From: Oreohelix idahoensis
Taxonomy: Eukaryota; Mollusca; Gastropoda; Stylommatophora; Oreohelicidae
Direction: 5' to 3'
Assembly: GCA_024509875.1 (NCBI GenBank)
Contig: JAMPIV010004248.1
Span: forward strand, 127,001 to 191,000
DNA length: 64,000 bases
Shown here: positions 22,217-31,696 of the stretch, in pieces
How positions within the stretch are numbered: the stretch's first letter is position 1
Layout: every line of letters begins with the position of its first letter
The notes under the pieces: model-generated
Databases searched by the model: none
What the model was told of the DNA's origin: nothing
Seen by the model: the letters and a program-made list of their open reading frames with translations, nothing else
Translations under genes and position numbers: made by a program

Positions 22217-23622
22217 TTTCTGGTGGACCAGTTACGTGGGCTCTTATGATACATTTCTTGTCGCCAATGTGGCCTAGAAACTTACATTTCTGATGGACCA
22301 GATCTGTGGGTTTAAAAAGAACAGAGCGAGCATTTGACATTATTGTTGACATTTATGGATCCAGAAATTTACATTCCTGGTTGGCTGTTACATGTATGAT
22401 GTCTCCAGTTTTGTCGAGAAAGTTACAAGAAGGACAAGTACACATTACACTTCTGATCTGTGGGTCTAAGCTACACACGGGACAGCCGTAACACAGCGCT
22501 AATTCTACACTTGCAAGTTTTGGCTACAACAGGACAGATATAGGTCATCAACGGTTGACACAAATAAACAGTACGAGCATTTATATTATAATGCTACATA
22601 AAGCATAACAAGACAAGTACTGAAGTGAACTACTAGGCATTTGCTACGTGGACCATAACTGCATAGAAGGCGGGTTCCTATTGTAAACAGTACTGCGGGT
22701 TGTTACACGTTTCATTCAACAGCAGACTTTTCTAGGTCAGAGCATTCAAGCTACATTGTTGGAGGTCAAGTGTCTGTAAACAGTACGTGAAATTGTAAAC
22801 ATTCAATGTGCAAGCCCTAATTTGAGAAGGTCATAGTAACTTTGGTTCGTGAATACCACTTTATGTTACAGTGGATTTGACGTTCAGTGCGCGTTTGACA
22901 TTTCGTTTCTGTGTTCGCAAGGAGCAAGAAATTTATTTTAGTTTCAGCTGTGACTGAACTTGTTCTGCAACACATTGAAATTGATTGCTATATGTTTATG
23001 TCACTTCTACTGTTTTGTGTATTTTTCTGCGGGTTTTTCGGTTGGTGGGTCTTACGGTAAATATGCCACTTGATCGAGGCTTACTGTAAGCGGTCTGTAG
23101 GTGCAAATTTTCTTAATTTGGAAATTTGCTAGTGACAATTGGTCGCTATTGATGTTAGCTGTGATGTAATTGTACTTAACGTTGTTTTTGTAATATTTTG
23201 TCTGTTTTTCAGTTTTGATTGTCGATTTGTTTTGTTTGTATTCTGTAGGTCTCTCCTTTCTTGTGTATTTCTCTACACATTTTTGGTTAAAACAGTGTTG
23301 CCATTTGTATTGTTTTGTATTTTTGTCTTTGTATTTTTTTTTGGTTGTACTACATTACTGTCATGCACAGTCTACATACACATACTTGGTCATGTTTTGA
23401 TATTATTGATAAGGTAGACTCTTCATATAGAGTTTGTTAAATAATATTATATAAGATATTTATACAAGTTCTTTGATAAAAGACTTGTTATCTACAAAGA
23501 TTGAGACAGGAAAATAAAGTGAAGTGAGTATACAAGTCTAGCATTTCAGACTTGTCTCCCATTGAAGTGGGATAAGGTAATTTATTTAATTTTTTTTCAG
23601 GTTTCTGATCTCATTAGACAGA
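22217..23622 (+). other. Leader of young Gmr1-like element
   Basis: 1.4 kb between the LTR and the Gag start. A TGGTGGACCAG string starts 4 nt after the LTR and is where a primer binding site should lie, but I could not assign a tRNA. Related strings (ACATTTCTGATGGACCAG near 22,281 and ACTTCTGATCTGTGGG near 22,448) recur downstream. A pyrimidine run ending in CAG sits at 23,590-23,600, just before the Gag ATG, and looks like a 3' splice site. No coding region was recognised. Confidence 0.6.
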
Positions 23623-24436
23623 ATGTCTACATTGGATTTCTTCATCCAGCAAGGGTTGACCCTTGGTAAGTCTGGTAAAGAATTGGAAGAATATTCATCT
23701 GCTCAATTCGCCATTGCATTAAAGTCAGAAGAAAAGAAACAAAAAGAGGAAATTAAATTGAAAGCAGAAGCTGAACTAAAGAAGCTAGAAGCTGAGAATA
23801 GAAGATTAGAACTTGAAGAAAGAAGGTATCAAAGAGAGGCTGAGGAGAGAAAAGCTCAAGCTGCTGCTGAGGAGAGGAAAGCTCAAGCTGCAGCTGATGA
23901 AAGAAAATTCCAGATGGAAATGGAAGACAAAAAACTTAAGCTGCTGCAGAGGAAAAAAAACTTCAAGCTGCTGCAGAGGAAAAAAAACTTCAAGCTGCTG
24001 CAGAGGAAAAAAAACTTCAAGCTGCTGCTGAGGCTGAAATTAGAAAAATGGAACATGAGGAAAGAAAACAGAAGATGGAACTTGATGAAAAACTCGCAAT
24101 TTTGGAGTTAGAGAAATTGAAATTGGCGAGTACGGGTGCTCAGCAAACAACTTCGAGTACGACAAAGGAGTTTGTTAGTAGGATTAAATTGCCTCATTTC
24201 AATCCTTTAAAGGATGACGTAGCAGATTATCTAGATAGATTCCAATTTTTGTGCGATACGCATAACATAAAAAAGGAAAAATATGTTGAACAACTGATGC
24301 CATTTTTTACAGGTGACACAGTGACTACTCTTATGACAATAGACGAACATGAGAGGACTAATTATGATGTTGTCAGGGCAGCATTACTAAAAAATACCAA
24401 TTAAAACAAGAAGACTATCGTCTTCGTTTTAGGACA
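23623..24436 (+). pseudogene. Gag N-terminal part: coiled coil and capsid start
   Basis: Begins with ATG at 23,623. Residues 1-40 are a short conserved-looking head (LTLGKSGKELEEYSS). Then a long highly charged coiled coil of Lys/Glu/Ala heptads follows, with near-perfect repeats of AAEEKKLQ coded at 23,940-24,030. Next comes a folded region (KLPHFNPLKDDVADYLDRF...) that starts the capsid. The reading changes frame twice, each time by minus one: at about 23,935, where one base is missing relative to the neighbouring repeats, and at the A-run 24,389-24,394. After that it joins the large downstream ORF. In such a young element these may be real lesions, assembly errors in homopolymers or, at the second site (A AAA AAT), programmed slippage. 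Confidence 0.8.
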
Positions 24437-27400
24437 ATGTTGCCAGAAAATGGAGTAGATTTCTCTGATTTTGTTACAAAGATACGTCGTACATTTACAC
24501 GATGGGTTGAGTTGTCTCAGATTGAGAAAACATATGAAGGTCTAATGGACTTATTATTGCGAGATAAGGTTTTGTCATCTGTTAATGATTCTTTTCTTGC
24601 ATTCCTTCATGAGCGTAAGCCTAAAAACTTAAAAGAAATGGAGGAATACTGTTGTCAGTATGCCACAGCACATCCCCATGCTACAGTTAGCAATTCTAAA
24701 GTGAAAGAAGGGTTGCCAGCTGCTTCGGCAACACCATATGGCCCTAATTTCAGAAAAAAATTTCAGGGTGCTCAACAAAATTGGAATAGGGGAAGTAATC
24801 AAAATTACACTCAGAAGCGGAGTAATCCAACACATGATGGTTCTTCGTCTATGCAGTGGAGACAAGATGGTAGTTCTCGTAATTTTAGTGGTAATAATTT
24901 GAGACACTTTCGTAAAGGCTATCCAAATAATAACTATTCAAATTTTCGAGGTAATCATTCTCGACGTCAAGATTATGACGATGGTGAATTTAGAAACCGG
25001 GATTCAAACCGGAATGATGATTACAATAGGCAATATGATAACAATTACAGGGGAAATGATAGTCGAAATAATTACAGGGGAAATGATAATCGAGGTAGAC
25101 CTAGGTTTAACAAAAAAAGACCTTACCAACAGGCAAACTCTGCGCAACAAGAGTTTGATGGAGCCTGTAATACAGTAAATGATAGTGGTAACTCTAGGGC
25201 TATCACTGGTTGTGCTTTCGATTTTGGGAGAGCAACTGAATGCCCCCAATGCTTAACATTGTTCGATTCATCGACTACGCTAAGTTGTGGTCACCCTCTT
25301 CCTGCTCTACCTGCTACAGTTGCGCATGATGGGAGAGGATCTCTCATCTTACATAAAGGTCTAATAAATGATAGGCTAGTCTCAGTACTTTTCGATTCGG
25401 GATGTACTACCGTCGGGGTTAAGGAGTCTCTGATAGATCCTTGCTGTGCCACGGGAAAAACAATCAAATGTGTTACATTTGGTGGTACTATGGAAAGCTA
25501 TCCTACTGCTATTATTAGGATTGACACTCCTTTCTTCACAGGAGATGTCCATGCATGTCTTCTTCCTAATCCTATTGCGGATCTTATAATCGGTCGTATT
25601 CATGGGGTTAAGGAATGCACCCCGCAACAAATTTCTAGTTGGGAAGAAAAAAACATTCAAACGGTCAATGCAGTGGTGACAAGAGCTCAAGCTCTTAATC
25701 CCCCAACTTCATCTGATAATAGTAATGAAGTTGATAGCCAAGACGTGCACTTGGTGATTTCCCATGACTCGTTTGTTAAACGTCAAGAAGAGGATCCTTC
25801 TTTGAAGAAATACTTCCTTCTTGCAAAGAAAGGGGATCCCAATCAAAATACGAATCACAAATCGTATATCACTATGAAGAATGGTATATTGGTACGAATG
25901 GTACAACACTCGGACAAGTCTATGCACTCGCAAATTCTTGTGCCTAAGTGTATGAGAGCCTTAATTCTTCGGCATGCACACGATTCTCAGTGTGCGGGAC
26001 ACATGGGTTTTTCCAGAACTAAAACTAGAGTCCTTGCGTCATTCTTTTGGCCATTCGTGAATAAAGACATCCGAATTTATTGCCGATCTTGCAAAATTTG
26101 TCAAGAGGTCAAGTCTAGGGGTCCGAGACATGCTGCTCCTATTCAGGCTGCAGATATTCCGATTCGGCCGTTTCAGAAAATGGCTATAGACATCATTGGT
26201 CCGTTCAAAATTAAGTCAGCCAGAGGACACCAATTTATCCTCACTTGCGTGGACATGTGCACGCGTTGGCCAGAGGCTATTCCTCTGAAGAGCATATCAA
26301 CTGTCGATATCGCTGATGCTCTTTGGCTCGTATTTTCTCGTCTGGGATTCCCCGGAGAAATACTGTCGGATCACGGCACTCAGTTAATTTCGGACGTTAT
26401 GTCTCAGGTAATGGCTACGCTAGACATTAAAAGGTCTCTCAGTAGTATTTATCATCCAATGTCCAATGGATTGGTAGAACGTCTTAACAGGACACTAAAG
26501 AACTTACTTGGCAAGATAACGGAGGATCATCCTGAAGATTGGGACAGGGTTTTACCTGCAGTCCTCTTTGCCTATAGAGAGGTTCCCAACGAGCATACAG
26601 GGTTTTCTCCTTTCGAACTTGTCTTTGGCGCGCAACCGCGCGGGCCAATGTCCTTGTTACACGATTTGATAACTTCCGATAATATTGACGATGATACACA
26701 ATCGTCATATGAATATGTTATAGCTCTTAGAGAAAAGATTATCGAATCGTGCAGGTTAGCAACTTCATCTTCCGAATTTGCGAAAGAAAAAGCTAGGCGA
26801 TTTGCTAATAAGAAAAGACGCCTACGTCAACTTTGTCCTGGAGACAAAGCATATGTCTTACTGCCCTCAAGAGAGAATAGACTTCTCATTTCTTGGAAGG
26901 GTCCATACACTATAGTCTCGAAAATTTCTGATGTCGACTATATTGTCGATGTGGATGGAAGGCATAAAACCTTCCATATAAATATGTTAACAGAGTTTAT
27001 TGAACGTCCAGACTATTTACAGCCTATTTTCCAGGCGACGGACGACTCTCCAGTTCAACATGGTCACATCTCATCCCTGTCCGTTATACAGGATGAGGAA
27101 ACTATTTTTTCTGACGTGAACTTACCTCTTCCTACGATTCCACTTACTTCAACGGAATCGTGGAGAGACGTTACAGTCTCTTCTAACTTGTCTTTTGAGG
27201 AACAACGTCAAGTATCCTCTACGTTACAATCATATCAGGATGTCCTTACCGACATTCCTGGACACACAGATGTCATAGAACATGACATCATACTTACTGA
27301 TCGTAATCCGATCAGAGTAAGACCATACCCAATACCTATTCATTTTCAAGCACAAGTCGAGAAAGAATTGGATGAAATGATTCAACTACAAATAATTGAA

Positions 27401-28573
27401 CCATCCACTTCAGCTTATTCTTCGTCGATAGTTATTGTTCGAAAGAAAGACAATAACATACGTCTTTGCGTTGATTATCGCAAATTAAATCAAGTTACGA
27501 AGTTCGATGCTGAACCTATGCCGTTATTAGATGATCTACTTATTAGACTTTCTAAAGCTAAATTCTTTACTAAACTAGACTTGTCGAAAGGTTATTGGCA
27601 AGTCCCATTGACGGAACACGCCAAACCTCTCACTGCTTTTTCGACACCTAGGGGTCTGTTTCAATGGAATTTTATGCCTTTCGGGCTTATGAACGCCCCA
27701 GCGACTTTCGTGCGCATGATGCGACGAATTCTATCAGATCGTGCAGATGTCATTGCATATTTAGACGACATCTGTCTTTTCAGCGATACTTGGGAAGAAC
27801 ACTATGTGGGTCTAAAGGAATTGCTATCTACTCTACGTGAGCATAGTTTGACTGCTAAACCCTCTAAAGCTTTTGTTGGGTTTAGTGAAATTTCCTTCCT
27901 AGGTCATCGAGTTGGTCATGGTCTGTTGAAGACAGAGGACCAAAACATTTCAAAGATATTAAATATCTCGGTTCCGAAGACAAAAAAGCAAGTGCGTAGT
28001 CTCTTGGGATTGATACAATTCTATGGAAGATTCATTGAGAATCTGTCCTCCATTATGGCACCACTTTCAACGTTATTGAAAAAAGGTTCTCCTAATATGG
28101 TGCGTTGGTCCCAAGAATGCCAATCTTCATTGGATCAGGTTAAGAATTTGTTCTCATCTCATCCTATCTTAAGACTACCGACGATTGATAAGACTTTTGT
28201 CCTTCGTAGTGATGCCTCTTCCACTGGCATTGGAGCGGCACTAATGCAGGAATATTCAGGAACTCTGCATCCTGTAATGTATATTTCTAGGAAGCTGAAT
28301 GCGGCAGAAAGGAATTACTCGGTTTTGGACCGTGAATTGTTGGCTATGGTTTGGTCCATTCTTAAGCTACAAAGGTTCCTTCTGGGCGCGCATTTCTTTA
28401 TGGAAACCGACCAAAAAGCTCTTACGGCTATGCAAAGTAAGGATTTGAAGAGCTCGAGATCTACTCGTTATGCTATTGCTCTTCAGCCTTTCCATTTCAC
28501 GGTGCGAGCTATCCGTGGTTCGGATAATGTGATGGCGGACATATTGTCTAGATGCCCACATGATTCCAGTTAA
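24437..28573 (+). CDS. Gag-Pol polyprotein, order PR-IN-RT-RH (Gmr1-like)
   Basis: An intact 1,378-codon frame that also stays open a little upstream of its first ATG. Domains by residue: about 1-85, remainder of the SCAN-like capsid (LLLRDKVLSSVND, FLHERKPKNLKEM); 90-240, basic Asn/Arg/Gly-rich region; about 270-290, CxxC...CGHPLP motif; 315-390, aspartic protease with FDSG at 319; 510-560, integrase zinc domain (H...H...CxxC); 580-690, catalytic core with Asp, Asp and Glu, 35 residues between the last two (SDHG to VERLN); about 820, GPY/F motif (SWKGPYTIV); 960-1150, reverse transcriptase with AYLDD; 1250-1370, RNase H (SDAS, ELL, TDQ, DILSR). All catalytic residues are present, so pol could be functional. 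Integrase precedes reverse transcriptase, the reverse of usual Ty3/Gypsy. Confidence 0.95.
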   Translation: MLPENGVDFSDFVTKIRRTFTRWVELSQIEKTYEGLMDLLLRDKVLSSVNDSFLAFLHERKPKNLKEMEEYCCQYATAHPHATVSNSKVKEGLPAASATPYGPNFRKKFQGAQQNWNRGSNQNYTQKRSNPTHDGSSSMQWRQDGSSRNFSGNNLRHFRKGYPNNNYSNFRGNHSRRQDYDDGEFRNRDSNRNDDYNRQYDNNYRGNDSRNNYRGNDNRGRPRFNKKRPYQQANSAQQEFDGACNTVNDSGNSRAITGCAFDFGRATECPQCLTLFDSSTTLSCGHPLPALPATVAHDGRGSLILHKGLINDRLVSVLFDSGCTTVGVKESLIDPCCATGKTIKCVTFGGTMESYPTAIIRIDTPFFTGDVHACLLPNPIADLIIGRIHGVKECTPQQISSWEEKNIQTVNAVVTRAQALNPPTSSDNSNEVDSQDVHLVISHDSFVKRQEEDPSLKKYFLLAKKGDPNQNTNHKSYITMKNGILVRMVQHSDKSMHSQILVPKCMRALILRHAHDSQCAGHMGFSRTKTRVLASFFWPFVNKDIRIYCRSCKICQEVKSRGPRHAAPIQAADIPIRPFQKMAIDIIGPFKIKSARGHQFILTCVDMCTRWPEAIPLKSISTVDIADALWLVFSRLGFPGEILSDHGTQLISDVMSQVMATLDIKRSLSSIYHPMSNGLVERLNRTLKNLLGKITEDHPEDWDRVLPAVLFAYREVPNEHTGFSPFELVFGAQPRGPMSLLHDLITSDNIDDDTQSSYEYVIALREKIIESCRLATSSSEFAKEKARRFANKKRRLRQLCPGDKAYVLLPSRENRLLISWKGPYTIVSKISDVDYIVDVDGRHKTFHINMLTEFIERPDYLQPIFQATDDSPVQHGHISSLSVIQDEETIFSDVNLPLPTIPLTSTESWRDVTVSSNLSFEEQRQVSSTLQSYQDVLTDIPGHTDVIEHDIILTDRNPIRVRPYPIPIHFQAQVEKELDEMIQLQIIEPSTSAYSSSIVIVRKKDNNIRLCVDYRKLNQVTKFDAEPMPLLDDLLIRLSKAKFFTKLDLSKGYWQVPLTEHAKPLTAFSTPRGLFQWNFMPFGLMNAPATFVRMMRRILSDRADVIAYLDDICLFSDTWEEHYVGLKELLSTLREHSLTAKPSKAFVGFSEISFLGHRVGHGLLKTEDQNISKILNISVPKTKKQVRSLLGLIQFYGRFIENLSSIMAPLSTLLKKGSPNMVRWSQECQSSLDQVKNLFSSHPILRLPTIDKTFVLRSDASSTGIGAALMQEYSGTLHPVMYISRKLNAAERNYSVLDRELLAMVWSILKLQRFLLGAHFFMETDQKALTAMQSKDLKSSRSTRYAIALQPFHFTVRAIRGSDNVMADILSRCPHDSS

Positions 28574-29006
28574 ATCTTGTGTCCTAGTTTTTCCTGATAT
28601 ATTTTCAGACTTAGGTCTGTCCTTAATATCATAATATGTTGTAATACAAATGTATTTGGATGATGTTTAGATAATTTAACAAATTTCATTTTGTCCATCC
28701 ATCAGTGATATGTTGCTAAAATAGCATTGACATTTGTATATTGCTATGATTATATTATTTAGTAATGTTTGATATATGATTGGTATTGCCAGCAACTTAG
28801 GTTTCTTGAATGGTATCCCTTAGTTTGTTTGGCTTAAAGGAAATATTTTCTCCTATGTTGGGAGATGATTTGTACCCTCTTCTATTGTACCTGATATTAG
28901 GTTCATTGTTTGCATGAGCACAGAAGTGATACTGGTGCTATCTTGCTCATGAACATATTTAAAAAAAAAAAATTGCATTTTTTTTTTTACAGGGGGGTGG
29001 TAGTAA
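28574..29006 (+). other. 3' non-coding part and polypurine tract
   Basis: Between the RNase H stop and the 3' LTR there is no ORF and no env. It ends with A and T homopolymers and the purine run AGGGGGGTGGTAGTAA directly before the LTR (28,991-29,006), the expected plus-strand primer. Confidence 0.85.
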
Positions 29007-30151
29007 TGTTGCTGTCATTTTCGACGGAGTCATCTGTCAAGTTATTTGCTTATGTTTGTATCATAAGTATAATTGTGTCTTTACCTGCGATGTCAGGTTG
29101 ATTAGGGGTTGTCTTCCCTTGTTTATTCATTCATTGTGTTTGACCTTTAGGGTCAGAGGTTGACAGTTCGGCGTAGGCCTATGGGAAGGTTTTTTAAGCG
29201 GGAGTGAGATATACTTCCGGGAAGCCGGGAGGTCCTGTTTTTCTGAAGGGACCAAGAGTCCATTGTTTTTCGGGGAGAATCTTCGAAGTAACTGCTATGG
29301 CAGTTTTCCCCAGTGAATCTCTGTGCGTCGGGACGACGACAGAATTCCTTGTGTAGTTCTGAGGATTCATTTACCAGGTAATACCGACCTTTATGCATTA
29401 TTACGCTTTTCGGTGGCAGAACATGTAAAGGATTACCTAGGGTGAACAGCAGTTCACGGATCCGCCATTTCAGAACTTATATATTTGTGCTCGAGGTAGC
29501 CATCCAAGACTGTTAGTCTTATATTGTCCAGAAATCCAGTGACGAAGATATATTGTGGGAGCCGCAGATTGGCGGAACTTCTATCTACAATAAGTATTAC
29601 TGCAGGGTTGATGATAACCTATTTAACAGAAGTACACGGCCGACGTTAGGACGAGGCCTGTGCTTCCGGCTATTATACTACAGCCTGATATGTGCAATTG
29701 GCAGGGAGTGCCAAGTTGCACCTGTGTGTCAAGGTAACTAAGGCATCTGACGCGTTTAGTCAGAGACGCCAAGGGCGACGCTACGAACTGTCATTATTGA
29801 AGAACTTTGCTATTGACCATGCACGTCTATTCTGATGTTTACCTTTTTGAATGCCAAATGTATACCTATCGATGTCAGGTCAGCATGACCTTGTTACACT
29901 GACTGTTCCTGTTGATATTATGTGTGTTCCCGTCAATAAATGTCTTGAAACATGCCTGCAGTGTCAAAGCATCCTTGATTACTGCATGTGAGAGTATGGG
30001 TTGCAGGATCTACATCTATACGAGCCTAAACACATTCGCGTCTTCATTCGCACCCACACTCAACTCATCATACGCTCGCACTACACATCTAACAACATGT
30101 AAACTGTCTTGGGCCAGTGATCACCTCAACAAGAAAAAAAAGACAGTTACA
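29007..30151 (+). repeat. 3' LTR of young Gmr1-like element
   Basis: 1,145 bp, the same length as the 5' LTR. Two substitutions were noticed (T/C in GTCGGGATGACG at the 21,395 equivalent, and AATTC/AACTC near the end). It is followed by the target duplication CAAGG. Confidence 0.97.
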
Positions 30152-30156
30152 CAAGG

Positions 30157-31355
30157 TCGCAATCTGGGGAAGGAAAAGCGTGGGCCAGGCAGCTGGAAAA
30201 GATAAAATTCCAAACCTAACAGAAAAGAACAGGACCACAAGCCCTATAGTCAGAGTCACAGAAAATAAGGACAGGGGAGAGACAATAAACAATAAAGGAG
30301 AAACTGAAAGGAGGCCCAGAAATAAAAACTGCAGTAAGCGGAAACAAAGACACCTACTGCAGTAAAAAGGAAACCAAAAACATATTTAAAATCAAGCAGA
30401 CAGCTGGAACAAAAGCCACGCTGAGAGCTCTCCGGGATGACAAAATCCTGGTAATCTTGGAAAAAATAATAGAAAAAAAATGCACCGACAAAATGCAAAA
30501 CCATAAAAATGGACTAACAATCACTTTAAACAAAACAGAAAAGAGCAAGGCCCTATTAAATGAACTAAAGAGTAACCCAGAAGAAGTACAACTCGCACAT
30601 AGGATAAAGGCACTGACTGATTTGATCGAGGAGACTCGAAAATTTGTCATCAAAAGAGTCGATTTAAACCTAACAGAAGAGGAGATCCGCAGTAACATAA
30701 TGAAAGAAAACCAACAAACAAAATAGAAAAAGTAGAACGAATAAAAACTAAAGATCAAAAGATTACTACAGTGGTAGTGCTAAGTATAAAGGGTACAGAA
30801 ATACTCAAGCAGGACAAACTCCACCAGGGAGTCAAAATGACATAAATATTCATTCCTAGCATTATACAATGCATAACCTATCAAGGCTTTAGCCATACAC
30901 ATCATGTGTATAAAAGAGCGACAAGGTGTAGCTTTTGTGCGGGAGCACACAGACATGCGGACTGTACAAAGGTTAAAGAGGACAAAAATTATAAACTAGA
31001 AAACAAAAACAGAAAATGCGCAAACTGCCAGGGTAATCACAGTGCCCGGTTTCAGGGGTGCCCAATTTACCAAGAGACAAAATACATATTAAAAGAATCA
31101 CTAGTAACAAACACACCATTCTGGCAAATAAAAGAAAGACAGAAAACAAACAACTACCTCCAAAATTCACAAGAAAGCATCATTAAGAAACAAACAAAAC
31201 AAATAACCAGTGAAGTGAAAGACATAAAGCAAAAAATCCAGAAAGAAGATAAAATTAAAACACTCATAAACAGTAAAGAAGATGACAACTCAGAAGAGAC
31301 AGATCGAAACCTCATCCAAACCAGACAGGTACTAGAAGAAATAAAAACAGCATAA
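30157..31355 (+). pseudogene. I-like LINE ORF1 with CCHC knuckles
   Basis: Starts with a second version of the ORF1 N-terminus (SQSGEGKAW), then an A-rich, frame-broken stretch with open pieces such as 30,457-30,726 (KALTDLIEETRKFVIKRVDL). It continues to the nucleic-acid binding part at about 30,870-31,070: a degraded first knuckle (CITYQGFSH), CSFCAGAHRHADC, and CANCQGNHSARFQGC. The CxxCxxxHx4-6C pattern with a final GC is typical of Jockey/I-group ORF1 proteins, which coat the RNA. A Lys/Glu/Gln-rich tail runs to a stop at 31,353. Several stops and frame shifts make it a pseudogene. Confidence 0.8.
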
Positions 31356-31696
31356 CAAGCAATAGAAAGAGACCTCAAAAAAATAGCAGAGATAAAAGAA
31401 GCTAATGAAGAAATCCTTAAAAAATAGAGATAGAAAGAGCTATTTTGACAGACGAAAAAAGACAAGAGATTAAAATGATAAAAAATCAGGACAACAAAGA
31501 AAATATGGAAGAAAAAAATTAAGGAAACAGTTGAACTACTCCTACCATACCTCGTAGAAAGAGTTCGGAGTAAAATGGTTACTGGGAATGATGAGTTTGT
31601 GGAGAACATGAGAGATAGTGAACAAAACCAAAAAAAGTAGATCCCTTATCAAATAACCTAATAATAACTATAACATAACTAAGCTAACCATACTAA
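31356..31696 (+). other. Degenerate ORF1 tail / inter-ORF spacer
   Basis: A-rich sequence that still reads as Lys/Glu/Ile-rich coiled-coil-like peptide in broken frames, then a short spacer ending in CTAAACCATACTAA before the ORF2 ATG. Remainder of the same LINE. Confidence 0.6.

Larger units (their letters stand above)
21072..30151 (+). mobile_element. Complete Gmr1-like Ty3/Gypsy element
   Basis: A 9,080-bp LTR retrotransposon flanked by a perfect 5-bp duplication CAAGG (21,067-21,071 and 30,152-30,156). Both LTRs are 1,145 bp, start TGTTGCTG and end GTTACA, and by eye differ at only about two positions, so the insertion is very recent. Internal order: long leader, Gag with coiled coil and SCAN-like capsid, protease, integrase, reverse transcriptase, RNase H, polypurine tract. 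Integrase before reverse transcriptase is the hallmark of the Gmr1 lineage. No env-like ORF is present. It is inserted in an I-like LINE. Gag has two frame changes; the 1,378-aa remainder is intact. Confidence 0.95.

Noticed and set aside
28574..28990. Search for an env gene after RNase H
   Set aside because: Only about 400 bp without an ORF; the host element's 46,568-47,928 also lacks one.
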